DNA of 64,000 bases, from positions 86,391 through 150,390 of the forward strand of contig NZ_CP025433.1 in assembly GCF_002847445.1 (NCBI RefSeq), read 5' to 3'. A program made the translations under genes and the position numbers. Each line of letters opens with the position of its first letter. Within the stretch, counting starts at the first letter, position 1. This DNA is from Paracoccus zhejiangensis (GTDB lineage Bacteria; Pseudomonadota; Alphaproteobacteria; Rhodobacterales; Rhodobacteraceae). A model generated the notes under the pieces. It did not search any database. It worked only from the letters and a program-made list of their open reading frames with translations, and was not told the origin of the DNA. Positions 49,495-58,489 of the stretch are shown here, piece after piece.

Positions 49495-51330
49495 ATGCCC
49501 AGCTTTACCTACCAGATGCTGTATCTCGGCCAATTGGCGGACATGGATCCCACCGAGACCAACAACACCGCAGAGAACGTTGGCGCTGTTCTTGGGAACC
49601 GGGTTTTTGGCAGCGCCGGGACGCCGCTCTTCTCGCAGAGTACCCAGGTGACGCTGAACGACAACCGCGGCACCGGCAATACCGTCTCGCTGAACCACAA
49701 CCAGCCGGGCGGGACTGGAGCGCTGGACAATATCACTTACACGCTGAACGACACGACCTACACGCTGCAAGCGGACTCGACGATCCGGGTCTATAACGTA
49801 TCGGTGGTCCAGGCCATCGGTGGCGGTGCGACCCGCACCATTACTGTACCGGTCCGGCTGATACAGGATGTGAGCGGCAATGTCTTCCTGATGCCGCCGC
49901 CGGTTGTCGGCAGCGAACCGGGTGAGTCGGCGATCACCGAATTTCCGATCATCTCGGTTTCGGTCCCGAACAACCCCTCGAACATCAGCGATTTCGGCGG
50001 GATCACGGCGGAACGCAATCTGCTGCCCTTCAGAGATGGCTATGTCGATGGCAGCGACGGCAACAACGTCATCGGTCAAGGCTATATCGACGGGGCCGGC
50101 GACCGGGTCGATGCCAATGATGCCATCCTGCCGGGCATGACCGGCAATGACGATTACATCCGCGCCGGGCTGGGCAATGACTCGGTTTCGGCCGGGGCGG
50201 GCAATGACATCGTCGAGGGTGGGGCCGGCAATGACACGCTTCTGGGCGAGGCCGGCAATGATACGCTTTTCGGCGGTGCTGGTAACGACACGCTGCGCGG
50301 CGGGGCCGGGAATGACAGCCTGAGCGGCGGCGCCGACAATGACCGGCTCGAGGGCGGGGCCGGCACGGACAGCCTGACCGGGGGCGAGGGCTTCGACACC
50401 TTCCTTGCCGGCGATGCCGATATCATCACCGATTTCAACACCGCGACCGGGCAGAACATCGCCGATGGCAATCAGGCGAATAACGACTTCGTCGATCTGA
50501 GCGGCTATTACAACGCCGCCAACCTGGCCGCCTATAACCTGGCGAATGGCACGAATTACGCCACGCCGCTTGGCTGGCTCAGGGCCGATCAGGCCGATGG
50601 CGTGCTGCAATCTGCGGGCGGGCTGATCATTCGCAATGGCGGCGCGGCCGTGGCGGGGGCCAACCTGACCTGGGACAACACCAATGTCCTCTGCTTTGCC
50701 GCCGATGCCGGTATCTGCACCGCCTCGGGCGAGGTGGCGGCGGGCGATCTCAAGGTCGGCGATCTGGTAGAGACGCGCGAGGCCGGCCTGCAGGCGATCC
50801 GCTGGATCGGCAAGCGCCGGCTGGACGCGGCGATGCTGGCCGAACATCCGAAGCTGCGCCCAATCCGCATCTGCAAGGGCGCGCTTGGCGCGGGCCGGCC
50901 GACGGCGGATCTGGTCGTCTCGCCCCAGCACCGGATTCTGGTACGCTCGCGCATTGCCCAGAAAATGTTTGGTACACCAGAGGTGCTTGTGGCCGCCAAG
51001 CAGCTGTGCCAGATCGAGGGCATCGACGTGGCGGAAGACTTGGATGAGGTGACCTATATCCATTTTCTCTTCGATACCCACCAGATCGTTCTGGCCAATG
51101 GCGCGGAAACGGAATCGCTCTTCACCGGCGACGAGGCGCTGAAATCGGTTGGTCCGGCGGCGTTGGAGGAGATCTTCACGATATTCCCTGAACTTCGAGC
51201 TCCTGAGCATGCTCATGTCCCGGCGCGGGAACTGGTCTCGGGCCGGCAGGGCCGCAAGCTGGCGATGCGTCACCTGCAGAACCGTAAGCCGCTGGTGGGA
51301 GAGGTCCGAGGAGAGGGCAAGACTGTGTGA
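49495..51330 (+). CDS. Secreted RTX-repeat protein with Hint domain
   Basis: 611 residues. No Sec signal peptide. Residues 1-180 are beta-rich. Residues about 215-310 hold eight or more RTX nonapeptides (GGAGNDTL, GEAGNDTLFGGAGNDTL), which bind calcium and go with type I secretion. Residues about 400-480 form a Hint (hedgehog/intein) domain: LCFAADAGICTASGEVAAGD, VGDLVETREAGLQAIRWIGKR and VVSPQHRIL, with Cys as the presumed nucleophile and a conserved His. Hint_2 domains self-process. The ATG at 49495 has GGAGG 8 nt upstream. No type I secretion genes are in the window. Confidence 0.9.
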   Translation: MPSFTYQMLYLGQLADMDPTETNNTAENVGAVLGNRVFGSAGTPLFSQSTQVTLNDNRGTGNTVSLNHNQPGGTGALDNITYTLNDTTYTLQADSTIRVYNVSVVQAIGGGATRTITVPVRLIQDVSGNVFLMPPPVVGSEPGESAITEFPIISVSVPNNPSNISDFGGITAERNLLPFRDGYVDGSDGNNVIGQGYIDGAGDRVDANDAILPGMTGNDDYIRAGLGNDSVSAGAGNDIVEGGAGNDTLLGEAGNDTLFGGAGNDTLRGGAGNDSLSGGADNDRLEGGAGTDSLTGGEGFDTFLAGDADIITDFNTATGQNIADGNQANNDFVDLSGYYNAANLAAYNLANGTNYATPLGWLRADQADGVLQSAGGLIIRNGGAAVAGANLTWDNTNVLCFAADAGICTASGEVAAGDLKVGDLVETREAGLQAIRWIGKRRLDAAMLAEHPKLRPIRICKGALGAGRPTADLVVSPQHRILVRSRIAQKMFGTPEVLVAAKQLCQIEGIDVAEDLDEVTYIHFLFDTHQIVLANGAETESLFTGDEALKSVGPAALEEIFTIFPELRAPEHAHVPARELVSGRQGRKLAMRHLQNRKPLVGEVRGEGKTV

Positions 51331-51558
51331 CCAGTCGCAAGGCAGTGGAGGACGTCTCACGGCCCGGGCGTGATCTCGGCAGAGAATTCGGCCCCCGAGT
51401 CTGCGAACAGACGGCGGGGCTAACTGGCCGCGCGGTGATTGCAGGAACCGGGAAACCGAACTTTTGGGTAGCCGTTGCCTGGCCCCGGCAAACCTTTCCA
51501 CGTCCAATTTCAGGCATCTGCTACTCACAACCGCCCAACTGCACCGTTGAAAACAAAA

Positions 51559-51584
51559 ATGCCCCGCCAAAACAGGCGGGGCAT
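51559..51584 (+). terminator. Rho-independent-type terminator hairpin
   Basis: ATGCCCCGCC and GGCGGGGCAT, a perfect 10 bp stem with a 6 nt loop (AAAACA), followed by ACTCTTTCC. It lies 229 bp after the RTX/Hint gene, whose transcript it probably ends. An A-rich run before it would serve the opposite direction too. Confidence 0.8.
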
Positions 51585-51768
51585 ACTCTTTCCTCGGGGG
51601 GGACAGAACTATATCGCCACAATATGGCTTCGATAACAGCTTAGGTAAACTTACCTGTTTGGACAGGCCATGTGTCAATTTGCCTCGTCTCGTCTGTTGA
51701 GGTTTACCGCGTCGCGCACCTGTATTCTACCGGATCATAGATTCGGATCGACAGGGACAAAGAACCCG

Positions 51769-52143
51769 TTACTTGCCATGCTCGAAGCGACCGCAGAAAC
51801 CGGTCCTAACCGTGGCGAGATTTTCGTGGCTCTTGCCCGCCATCGCTCTCTGGGCCAGCCTGAACTTGCCGCGCGGGCCAAGCCCGCCTCTGGCGAGGCG
51901 GTCACCGCAGGCGCCGAAATAGGCTCGCAGTTCGTCATCGCTTGCCAGCGCGCCCCAATTTCCCGCCTCCTGGTCTACGCCGCGAATATCAGGCGCAGGC
52001 TCTCCGGCGCAAATGTCTTCCAGCACCGCCGACAGTATGAACCGCAGGTCACGTTCCTGGCAATCGGCGATGACGACGACCAGCCGCTCGATCGCCGCCG
52101 CTCGCCCAAGGCGCGCGGCGGGCTGAACGGCTTGATCAAACAT
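51769..52143 (-). CDS. Small plasmid protein of an unnamed family, copy C (124 aa)
   Basis: Unknown function, third relative of the genes at 6862 and 9273. Compare AAAIERLVVVIADCQERDLRFILSAVLEDI, LASDDELRAYFGACGDRLARGGLG and GPRGKFRLAQRAMAGK. It is more divergent and its C-terminus is longer. The ATG at 52143 has AGCGGAGG six bases upstream; a larger frame to 52476 has no ribosome binding site and no similarity. It is far from the other two copies. Confidence 0.62.
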   Translation of the reverse strand: MFDQAVQPAARLGRAAAIERLVVVIADCQERDLRFILSAVLEDICAGEPAPDIRGVDQEAGNWGALASDDELRAYFGACGDRLARGGLGPRGKFRLAQRAMAGKSHENLATVRTGFCGRFEHGK

Positions 52144-52442
52144 CGTCATCCTCCGCTGCTTCTCGGCGGGCTGCTGACGCGCCAGCGTCATCTGGCGGCC
52201 GCGCAGCGAGTTCCATGGTCGCACGAGCGTGCGCGTGAGTTCGGCGATTGTTGCGCCATTCAGATCCATCGCGAGGACTGTGGCATCCTCGACCGGGGAA
52301 AACCGCCAGACGCTAACAGGTTGCTGAAATAGTCGCCCCTCGACGCGGTTTGAAGAACATGATTTGTTGATTTCCACCAAGAAGTGAGCCGGATACGAGA
52401 ACATGCGCACGGCGGTGGACCGTGTCGGCCGCGGCAGAGAGC

Positions 52443-53160
52443 GGCAGGTCAACATCCGCTTCCTCGCCATGGCCAACCACTATGTCTTCGAGCCGGAGTT
52501 TTGCTATCCGGCCGCAGGCTGGGGCGAGCCATCGTGGCGCCATCGGTTCAAGCCCGATGGCGAGCGGACAGGTCGACAAGAACGTTCAGGACTCCCGCCG
52601 ACAGGTCTTGCAGGGGATGCCGGGCTTTTGCGACCTTGCCACGATGAACGCCTGGCTGGAGCAGCGCTGCCTGGAGGTGTGGCAGGAGACCCCGCACGGC
52701 ACGCTGCCGGGCACGATCGCCGATGTCTGGGCCGAGGAGCGGGCCGCACTGATGCCCCTGCCGCCCGCCTTTGACAGATTCATCGAACTCAGCAAGCGCG
52801 TCTCGCCCACCTGCCTGATCAGCTTCGAGCGCAATCGCTACAGCGTGCCGGCGTCTTTCGCAAACCGGCCTGTCAGCCTGCGGATCTAACCGGACCGGCT
52901 GGTCGTGGGGGCCGAGGGCAACATCCTGTGCGAGCATGGCCGCGTGTTCCAGCGCAATCACCAGGTGCCGCCGCGGACCATCTATGACTGGCGGCACTAT
53001 CTTGCCGTTCTTCAGCGCAATCCCGGTGCCTTGCGCAATGGCGCGCCCTTTGCCGAGTTCCCGCCTGCCTTTCGGCACCTGCAGGAACAGATGCTCCGCA
53101 AGCCCGGCGGTGATCGCGAGATGGTCGATACCCTCGCCTTGGTTCCCCGCCACGCACAAA
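52443..53160 (+). pseudogene. IS21-family istA relic (C-terminal half)
   Basis: Broken reading frames together spell the end of an IstA transposase: NHYVFEPEFCYPAAGWGE, then KNVQDSRRQVLQGMPGFCDL, then TCLISFERNRYSVPASFAN. After a TAA at 52887 comes NILCEHGRVFQRNHQVPPRT and IYDWRHYLAVLQRNPGALRN, up to GGDREMVDTLALVPRH. At least one frameshift (near 52560) and one stop are present. The DDE N-terminal half and istB are missing. Confidence 0.83.
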
Positions 53161-53336
53161 TAAATATCGATACTTGGTATTACAAGTTTCCGCGGCTATT
53201 CAAAAATCCTGTCGAACGCTGCGGTCTCCCGGAATGGGATGATGATTTGGGCACGCGGACTTCGGTCGGAGTGGGCTTTGCTGCAGGTCGACAGAGGTTT
53301 GTTGCAAGAACACCTAGGACGAGCTCGCTTCGACCA

Positions 53337-53957
53337 TCACACCGCGGCCGGCCATCGATCGAGTGCCATTTTGGCGATGGAGAGTAGTTCGTTGATCGTA
53401 GCGCCGTCGCGCGCCTGAACGGACATGCCCTCCATGACCGTATTGATGAATTTGCCTAAGACGGCCGGATCGGCATTGGCCGCAAGCTCGCCCTGACAGG
53501 CGCCGCGTTGCAGACGCTCGATCAGGAGGGCCTCCGCCGCGATACGTTTGTCGCGCAGCAGGCGTTCGATGGCGGCGGACGCCGGCGACACGGCTGCCGC
53601 TGCCGAATACATAAAGCAGCCGGCCGGCGTTCCCGGTTCCGAGAACGATAACGCCGCTCGTTCCAGCAGGCCTTTGACAGCCTCGAAGGTGGACAACGCC
53701 GGATCGTTGATGGGTGCATAGAGGTGTACGCTGAACGTCGCGGCGTAGCGCTCGATCGCCGCCGCGAACAGCCCCGCCTTGTTGTCAAACGCTGCATAGA
53801 GACTGGCGGCGGCGACACCAGTCTCCGCCACCAGATCGGCCATCGAAGTCGCCTCGTAGCCGCGCTGCCAGAATAGCCGCACCGCCTTGTCGAGCGCAGC
53901 GTCAGTGTTGAACACGCGAGGGCGACCTGCGCCCCGACGGGCTTTCGTGTCTGTCAT
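53337..53957 (-). CDS. TetR-family regulator
   Basis: 206 residues. N-terminal TetR HTH: RVFNTDAALDKAVRLFWQRG, YEATSMADLVAETGVAAASL, then YAAFDNKAGLFAAAIERYAA. The C-terminal ligand domain (TetR_C type, PAGCFMYSAAAAVSPASAAIERLLR) is like that of AcuR/YxaF-type repressors. The ATG at 53957 follows the arginine-poor longer start. It diverges from the oxidoreductase gene at 54054 and probably represses it and itself from direct repeats in the 96 bp gap. Confidence 0.92.
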   Translation of the reverse strand: MTDTKARRGAGRPRVFNTDAALDKAVRLFWQRGYEATSMADLVAETGVAAASLYAAFDNKAGLFAAAIERYAATFSVHLYAPINDPALSTFEAVKGLLERAALSFSEPGTPAGCFMYSAAAAVSPASAAIERLLRDKRIAAEALLIERLQRGACQGELAANADPAVLGKFINTVMEGMSVQARDGATINELLSIAKMALDRWPAAV

Positions 53958-53966
53958 GTCTGCTGC

Positions 53967-54035
53967 CCGATATAGAATGATCGATAAATAATATCTTGAA
54001 ACTGGTGGCTCATACCGATACAGAACGATCATTCA
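53967..54035. promoter_or_regulatory. Direct-repeat operator between TetR and oxidoreductase genes
   Basis: CCGATATAGAATGATC at 53967 and CCGATACAGAACGATC at 54015 differ at two of sixteen bases and are 48 bp apart. One lies near each divergent start, so both promoters could be controlled by the TetR protein. Confidence 0.7.
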
Positions 54036-54053
54036 ATAATCAAGGAGTGTCCC

Positions 54054-55043
54054 ATGAGCCGCATCGTTCGTATCCACGAATATGGCGACGCCAGCGTCCT
54101 CAAGATTGAAGATGTGGCAGTGGCCGCGCCCGCGGCCGACGAAGTGCAGATCGCGGTCAAGGCGATAGGTATAAACCGCGCCGAAGTGATGTTCCGCAAC
54201 CATGCCTACCTTCAGGAAGCCGAGTTCCCGAGTCGCCTCGGCTACGAGGCCGCCGGCACCATCGTTACGGTTGGCGAGGACGTGACCGGGTTTGCGGAAG
54301 GCGAAGCCGTCAGCGTCATCCCACCGCTCGATATCGCGCGCTGGGGCACCTACGGCGAGGTCGCCAACGTGCCCGCCCGCCTTGTCGTCAAGCATCCGGC
54401 GGCGTTGTCGTTCGAGGAAGCGGCGGCCGTGTGGATGCAATATGTCACCGCTTGGGGCGCCCTGGTGGAGCAGGCGAAGCTCTTCGAGGGCGATTTCGTC
54501 ATCGTCACCGCTGCTTCCAGCAGCGTCGGCCTTGCTGCCTTCCAGATTGCGCGGATGGTCGGTGCGACGGTGATCGCGACGACGCGTACCAGCGCCAAAC
54601 GCCAGGCCCTCCTTGATGCCGGTGCACATCATGTCGTCGCGACCGAGGAAGAGGATCTGGTCGCAAAGGTGATGGAGATAACCGATGGTGCAGGTGCGCG
54701 CGTGGTGCTCGATCCGGTCGGAGGCCCGTCGTTCGAGCCGCTGACCGCGAGCATGGCGCGCGGTGGCATTCTGCTCGAATATGGCGCGCTCAGCGGCGAG
54801 CCGACGCCGTTCCCGTTGTTTTCAGTGCTGGGCAAGAGCCTCACGCTCAAGGGTTATCTCTACAGCGAGATCGTCTCGGACGATGCCGCCCTTGATCGTG
54901 CTAAGGCGTTCATCGTGGCGGGACTGGAATCTGGCGCGCTCAAGCCGCGGATCGCGCGCACTTTCCCGCTCGACGCCATCCAGGACGCGCACCGCTTCCT
55001 CGAATCGAACGACCAGATCGGCAAGGTCGTCGTTACGGTCTGA
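54054..55043 (+). CDS. Zinc-less medium-chain alcohol dehydrogenase / quinone oxidoreductase
   Basis: 329 residues. GroES-like N-terminal domain: AIGINRAEVMFRNHAYLQEAE, FPSRLGYEAAGTIVTVGEDV. The Rossmann half has DFVIVTAASSSVGLAAFQIA (in place of Ala-x-Gly-x-x-Gly), and ends DAHRFLESNDQIGKVVVTV. No zinc-ligand Cys cluster is present, as in QOR-type NAD(P)H:quinone reductases. It is cytoplasmic. AAGGAGTGTCCC before the ATG is a strong ribosome binding site. It is probably induced with TetR de-repression by an electrophile or quinone. Confidence 0.92.
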   Translation: MSRIVRIHEYGDASVLKIEDVAVAAPAADEVQIAVKAIGINRAEVMFRNHAYLQEAEFPSRLGYEAAGTIVTVGEDVTGFAEGEAVSVIPPLDIARWGTYGEVANVPARLVVKHPAALSFEEAAAVWMQYVTAWGALVEQAKLFEGDFVIVTAASSSVGLAAFQIARMVGATVIATTRTSAKRQALLDAGAHHVVATEEEDLVAKVMEITDGAGARVVLDPVGGPSFEPLTASMARGGILLEYGALSGEPTPFPLFSVLGKSLTLKGYLYSEIVSDDAALDRAKAFIVAGLESGALKPRIARTFPLDAIQDAHRFLESNDQIGKVVVTV

Positions 55044-55165
55044 CCGGCATACAGGGGGGAGTGAGCGATCGCTCCCCCCCTCCCGGACACAGGATCGGAC
55101 CCTCGGCGCCCATGCCAAGGCTGCTGGTGGCGCAGGCTTGAGAGCATGATCGCTTCTCACGGTTA

Positions 55166-55979
55166 TGTCGCAAACTTTGACAGCATTTGAGTGATATCTC
55201 TGGACTCGCTTCTGCTACGCGGCGAGCGCTGCGAATTGAGCAAACGGACAGAGTTCGGGTGTCAGTTGACCTTTTCGGATCATGTTGGCCACCTCGATAC
55301 CTTCGAGTGCCGCCGAAGCTGATGCGAAGGATTTGAAACCAAGCATAGGGCGGATGCGCTTCTTGATGGTCCGGTGGTCCTGCTCGACCATGTTATTGAG
55401 GAATTTGATCCTTACCATCTCGATGGGGATCGGGCAGCCGAAGCGTCTCAGCATGCGGTTGATGGCGTTGATGCCGGCCGTGTTGGCGCCGCTCTTGTCG
55501 ATGACGATCTTTCGCGGCAGGCCGTTCACCTCCAGAGCTCTGGCGAAGAACTTCGTCGCTGCGGTCTTGTTGCGTCGCTTCGAGAGCATGAAGTCCAGGG
55601 TTTTGCCAAACTTGTCGACGGCACGATAGAGGTAGACCCACTCGCCTTTCACCCGGATGTAGGTTTCGTCCATGCGCCAGGATCGGTCGGACGGACGCTT
55701 GCGGCGACGCGCCTGCTCGGCGACCAGAGGCGAGTACTTCGTGACCCAGCGGTTCAAAGTGGCGTGATCCACCCGAACGCCACGTTCAGCCATTATTTCT
55801 TCGAGGTCGCGGTACGACACCGAATAGTGGACGTAGAAGAACACCGCGAAAAGGATCACATCTTTCGGGAACTGGGCGCCCTTGAACGAGATCATGGCTG
55901 GCTCTCCCTCCCCCCCCCGTTTCACAGCAAGACGGTCGGATGCAGAGCTGACGCCCGTCAACCGTCAAAGTTTGCGACA
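55166..55979 (-). mobile_element. IS6-family element (IS26-like), complete
   Basis: 814 bp. Perfect 16 bp ends: TGTCGCAAACTTTGAC (55166-55181) and GTCAAAGTTTGCGACA (55964-55979). The eight bases outside each end (CACGGTTA and GAGCCCCC) do not match, so there is no target duplication. That suggests it arrived, or later rearranged, by cointegrate formation or deletion. Confidence 0.92.
55215..55895 (-). CDS. IS6-family transposase
   Basis: 226 residues from MISFKGAQFPKDVILFAVFFYVHYSVSYRD. The catalytic DDE is complete: SWRMDETYIRVKGEWVYLYR (Asp), IVIDKSGANTAG (Asp) and LNNMVEQDHRTIKKR (Glu). The helix-turn-helix is in ERGVRVDHATLNRWV. The start at 55895 is used because a longer frame enters the IS end. 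No frameshift; probably active. Confidence 0.95.
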   Translation of the reverse strand: MISFKGAQFPKDVILFAVFFYVHYSVSYRDLEEIMAERGVRVDHATLNRWVTKYSPLVAEQARRRKRPSDRSWRMDETYIRVKGEWVYLYRAVDKFGKTLDFMLSKRRNKTAATKFFARALEVNGLPRKIVIDKSGANTAGINAINRMLRRFGCPIPIEMVRIKFLNNMVEQDHRTIKKRIRPMLGFKSFASASAALEGIEVANMIRKGQLTPELCPFAQFAALAA

Positions 55980-56230
55980 GAGCCCCCGGCTGGCCCTGAC
56001 CGAGGTCGAGGCGATGCTCTGGGCCGCAGGCCAGCCCATCCCCCAGGAGGTGCTGATCCGCGATCTGGCAGAGGCGCCGGCCTCGGTCGATCTGGAGGCG
56101 CTGGCGCTGGCCCGATGGGCTGTCGGGCGGTTGCAGGGCAGGGGGCGCCTGGACGATCTGCGGGATTTTCTCGGACTCCATCGGGTGGGGCAGGGGGACG
56201 GACCGGCTGCTGGCGCGCTGCTGCGTCCAG
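55980..56230 (+). pseudogene. Truncated duplicate of the DUF1612-type gene
   Basis: The frame reads ALTEVEAMLWAAGQPIPQEV, then LIRDLAEAPASVDLEALALA and GRLQGRGRLDDLRDFLGLHR, almost the same as residues 33-97 of the protein at 48320. Its 5' side is cut by the IS6 end and its 3' side fades after GAGCGCGCTG near 56225. So it is an internal gene fragment left by rearrangement. Confidence 0.85.
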
Positions 56231-56374
56231 CACCTGCATCCGCGACGTCACGTCCCGAAGCAACGAAGCCCAAAGCTCCAGAGTATCCTCGACAGCCAAT
56301 CCCGACATCCATGACCTCATCCAAATCATGGTATCCCATTGATTCAGATGTCGGATTAAAGCGCAACTGCAATG

Positions 56375-57262
56375 CTAAGCATCCATCTTTGCCAATCGAG
56401 CTTTGCCGGCGCGTTGGTGAAGCAGAAGCGACCCCAGCCCGGACACGGCGATCAGCAGCAGACCCGCCAGTGAAACGAGATCGGGCCAATCGCCAAAAAC
56501 GACGATCCCCAGCCCCGTCGCTGAAATCAACTGGCTGTAGACCAAGGGTGCGATCAGACTGGCCTCGGCCTTCCGACTGGCCATGACCAGTAAATAATTG
56601 CCGACGGCCGAACCGACGGCGCTGATCAGAAGAAGCGCGAGCAAGGGCATGTCCGGCACGGGAAAATCAGAACGCAGGCCAAAGGGCATCAGGACGACGG
56701 CTCCGATCAGCAGTTGCGAGATCAGCAGAAATCGCGGTCGGAAACTTCCCGCCAGGGTGCGGGTCATCACCAGATACGCGCCGTAGAATGTGCCCGCCGC
56801 CAAGGCAAAAATCATGCCGACAGAGCTGCCGAAACCGGGTTTCACCACCAGCATCACGCCGGCAAATCCGGTCGCCAGCAAGAGGCTTCTCTGCATCGAT
56901 GGCCGTTCGCCCAGGAACAGGATCGCCAGGATATAGGAGACCAACGGGCCGACGAAGAAGGCACCGAAGACATTGGCGATCGGTTCGCTCCTCAGGGCGG
57001 TCAGGATGCTGCAAATGCCGCAAACGATGCATGCCGCCCGCAACAGGACACGCCAGTTCAGCAAAGCCGGCAGCTCCCGACTGGTCAGTCCGCTGAAGGG
57101 AAGAAGCATCAGCGCCGCCAGCAAGAACCGCGACCAGGCCACGATGATGGGATCCACGCCGCCGACGGTCAGCAGTTTGCCCGCCGTATCCCCAATGACC
57201 ACGCAGGTCACCGCGATGAAAACGGTTGTGATCAGTCGCAACAAATCCGGTGTGTTGAGCAT
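56375..57262 (-). CDS. EamA-family (DMT) transporter
   Basis: 295 residues with ten predicted membrane helices in two EamA repeats: TTVFIAVTCVVIGDTAGKLL, NVFGAFFVGPLVSYILAILFLGE (end of repeat one, with Gly-Glu-Arg-Pro), and LISAVGSAVGNYLLVMASRK through IVVFGDWPDLVSLAGLLLI. Such carriers export metabolites or amino acids. The ATG at 57262 follows GGAGAAGACC; a longer frame to 57406 is not credible. It shows no operon partners. Confidence 0.9.
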   Translation of the reverse strand: MLNTPDLLRLITTVFIAVTCVVIGDTAGKLLTVGGVDPIIVAWSRFLLAALMLLPFSGLTSRELPALLNWRVLLRAACIVCGICSILTALRSEPIANVFGAFFVGPLVSYILAILFLGERPSMQRSLLLATGFAGVMLVVKPGFGSSVGMIFALAAGTFYGAYLVMTRTLAGSFRPRFLLISQLLIGAVVLMPFGLRSDFPVPDMPLLALLLISAVGSAVGNYLLVMASRKAEASLIAPLVYSQLISATGLGIVVFGDWPDLVSLAGLLLIAVSGLGSLLLHQRAGKARLAKMDA

Positions 57263-57608
57263 GGTCTTCTCCGGGTCGGAAACGCAGGCGGAGCTCTGGC
57301 CGTGGGAATGCCAGCATGATCCGCAACTGGAGGCTTGGGATGTCGGGCAGCGGAAGAAAAGATCGCCGCACCACTGGATATGAGAAGCGTCTCTTTTGGG
57401 CGACACTAGCAGGGACAGGTCTCGGCCGCCTCAACAGTGATCGGAGGGAAGGCCACGTCTGATCCGCGCGCCTGCCACGCCAGGCAGTACCAAATTCATG
57501 TCCATGTCCCTGCGCTTCATACCTTGCCCGAAGACACGTCGGATGCCGGGTTCATGGCGTTGGCCGGGTGCCGCGCGCGAGTGGTTGGGCGCAGCCTCTT
57601 GGGCAGCA
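57263..57608. other. Gap between EamA and FCD-regulator genes
   Basis: 346 bp. Short open frames exist on both strands but none has a recognisable product or ribosome binding site. It should contain the EamA promoter near 57300. Confidence 0.45.
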
Positions 57609-58382
57609 TCAGACACGCTGGCTGATGTTGCCTCCCTGGAGCCGGCGCAGCGAGATTTCCAGCCGTGTCTCGGCGGCGGCAATCTCGTTCAGCACGCGTC
57701 GGGTATAGGCAATGTGATTCTCCGCCGCGCGGGTGGCCGCCTCGGGATCGCGGGCAATGATCGCGTCATGGATCGCCCGGTGCTGCGTCAGCAGTACATC
57801 GCGCACCTCTGATCGCGCATAGAGCTTGATGCGGTTGTGAAACACCCCGCGCCGTAGCATCCCCGCCAATGCCCGCATGATCTGTAACAGCACGATATTA
57901 TGGCTCGCCTCATAGACGGCGGTATGCAGATCGATATCGGCCTCGGCCTCGTCGTTCGGGTCGGCATCGTGATGGGCGGCCTCAATGCGCTCTATGCAGC
58001 GGCTCAGCGTCTCGCGATCGACGTCATTGGCGCGGGTTGCGGCAAGGCCGGCGGCCAGCCCCTCCAGAGCCGCGCGCAGTTCCAGATAGTCATCCACGGT
58101 CTCGGCCCGCGAGGCCATCAGTTCGATCAGCGGGTCGGTGACACTGGTTGCCAGCATCGCCACCTGCCGTCCGCCATTCTGATCGGCAACGATCAGCCCC
58201 TTGTCTTCCAGCATCTTGATTCCCTGTCGCAATGTCGGGCGCGAAACCTTCAGCCGCAGCGCCATCTCGCGTTCGGGCAGCAGCGGATCACCCGGACGCA
58301 ACGACCCTTCGAGGATCAGATCCTCAAGATGCCGTGCCGTGCTGGCTGCGGCCGGTGTGCCCTTGTTGACTTCGCTGCTCAA
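57609..58382 (-). CDS. GntR-family regulator of the FadR/FCD group, LldR/PdhR-like
   Basis: 257 residues. The winged helix is RPGDPLLPEREMALRLKVSR, then PTLRQGIKMLEDKGLIVADQ. The FCD ligand domain has DDYLELRAALEGLAAGLAAT, FDLHTAVYEAS-type (IDLHTAVYEASHN) and LTQHRAIHDAIIARDPEAA, with His and Asp metal ligands. It diverges from the D-lactate dehydrogenase gene. By analogy to LldR it senses lactate and represses the dld promoter. Confidence 0.9.
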   Translation of the reverse strand: MSSEVNKGTPAAASTARHLEDLILEGSLRPGDPLLPEREMALRLKVSRPTLRQGIKMLEDKGLIVADQNGGRQVAMLATSVTDPLIELMASRAETVDDYLELRAALEGLAAGLAATRANDVDRETLSRCIERIEAAHHDADPNDEAEADIDLHTAVYEASHNIVLLQIMRALAGMLRRGVFHNRIKLYARSEVRDVLLTQHRAIHDAIIARDPEAATRAAENHIAYTRRVLNEIAAAETRLEISLRRLQGGNISQRV

Positions 58383-58459
58383 TCTGGCCTCCGTGACGCC
58401 CCGGATCGTCGGGCACCCACCCTAACCGAGACTGAAGGGATGGGCAATTAAATTTCCTG

Positions 58460-58489
58460 TTGACCTTAGCGGTAAATTTATTTTACCAT
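58460..58489 (+). promoter_or_regulatory. dld promoter with FCD-regulator operator
   Basis: TTGACC (58460-58465) and TACCAT (58484-58489) are 18 bp apart, a fair sigma-70-type promoter. GGTAAA (58471-58476) and TTTACC (58482-58487) form an inverted repeat inside it. A repressor on this site would cover the -10 region. Confidence 0.68.

Noticed and set aside
50154..50400. RTX repeat array as a possible DNA satellite or CRISPR-like array
   Set aside because: The roughly 27 bp period is fully explained by coding for calcium-binding nonapeptides; there are no unique spacers.
49411..51678. 755-codon open frame on the minus strand
   Set aside because: Antisense to the RTX/Hint gene; its repeats merely mirror the RTX repeats.
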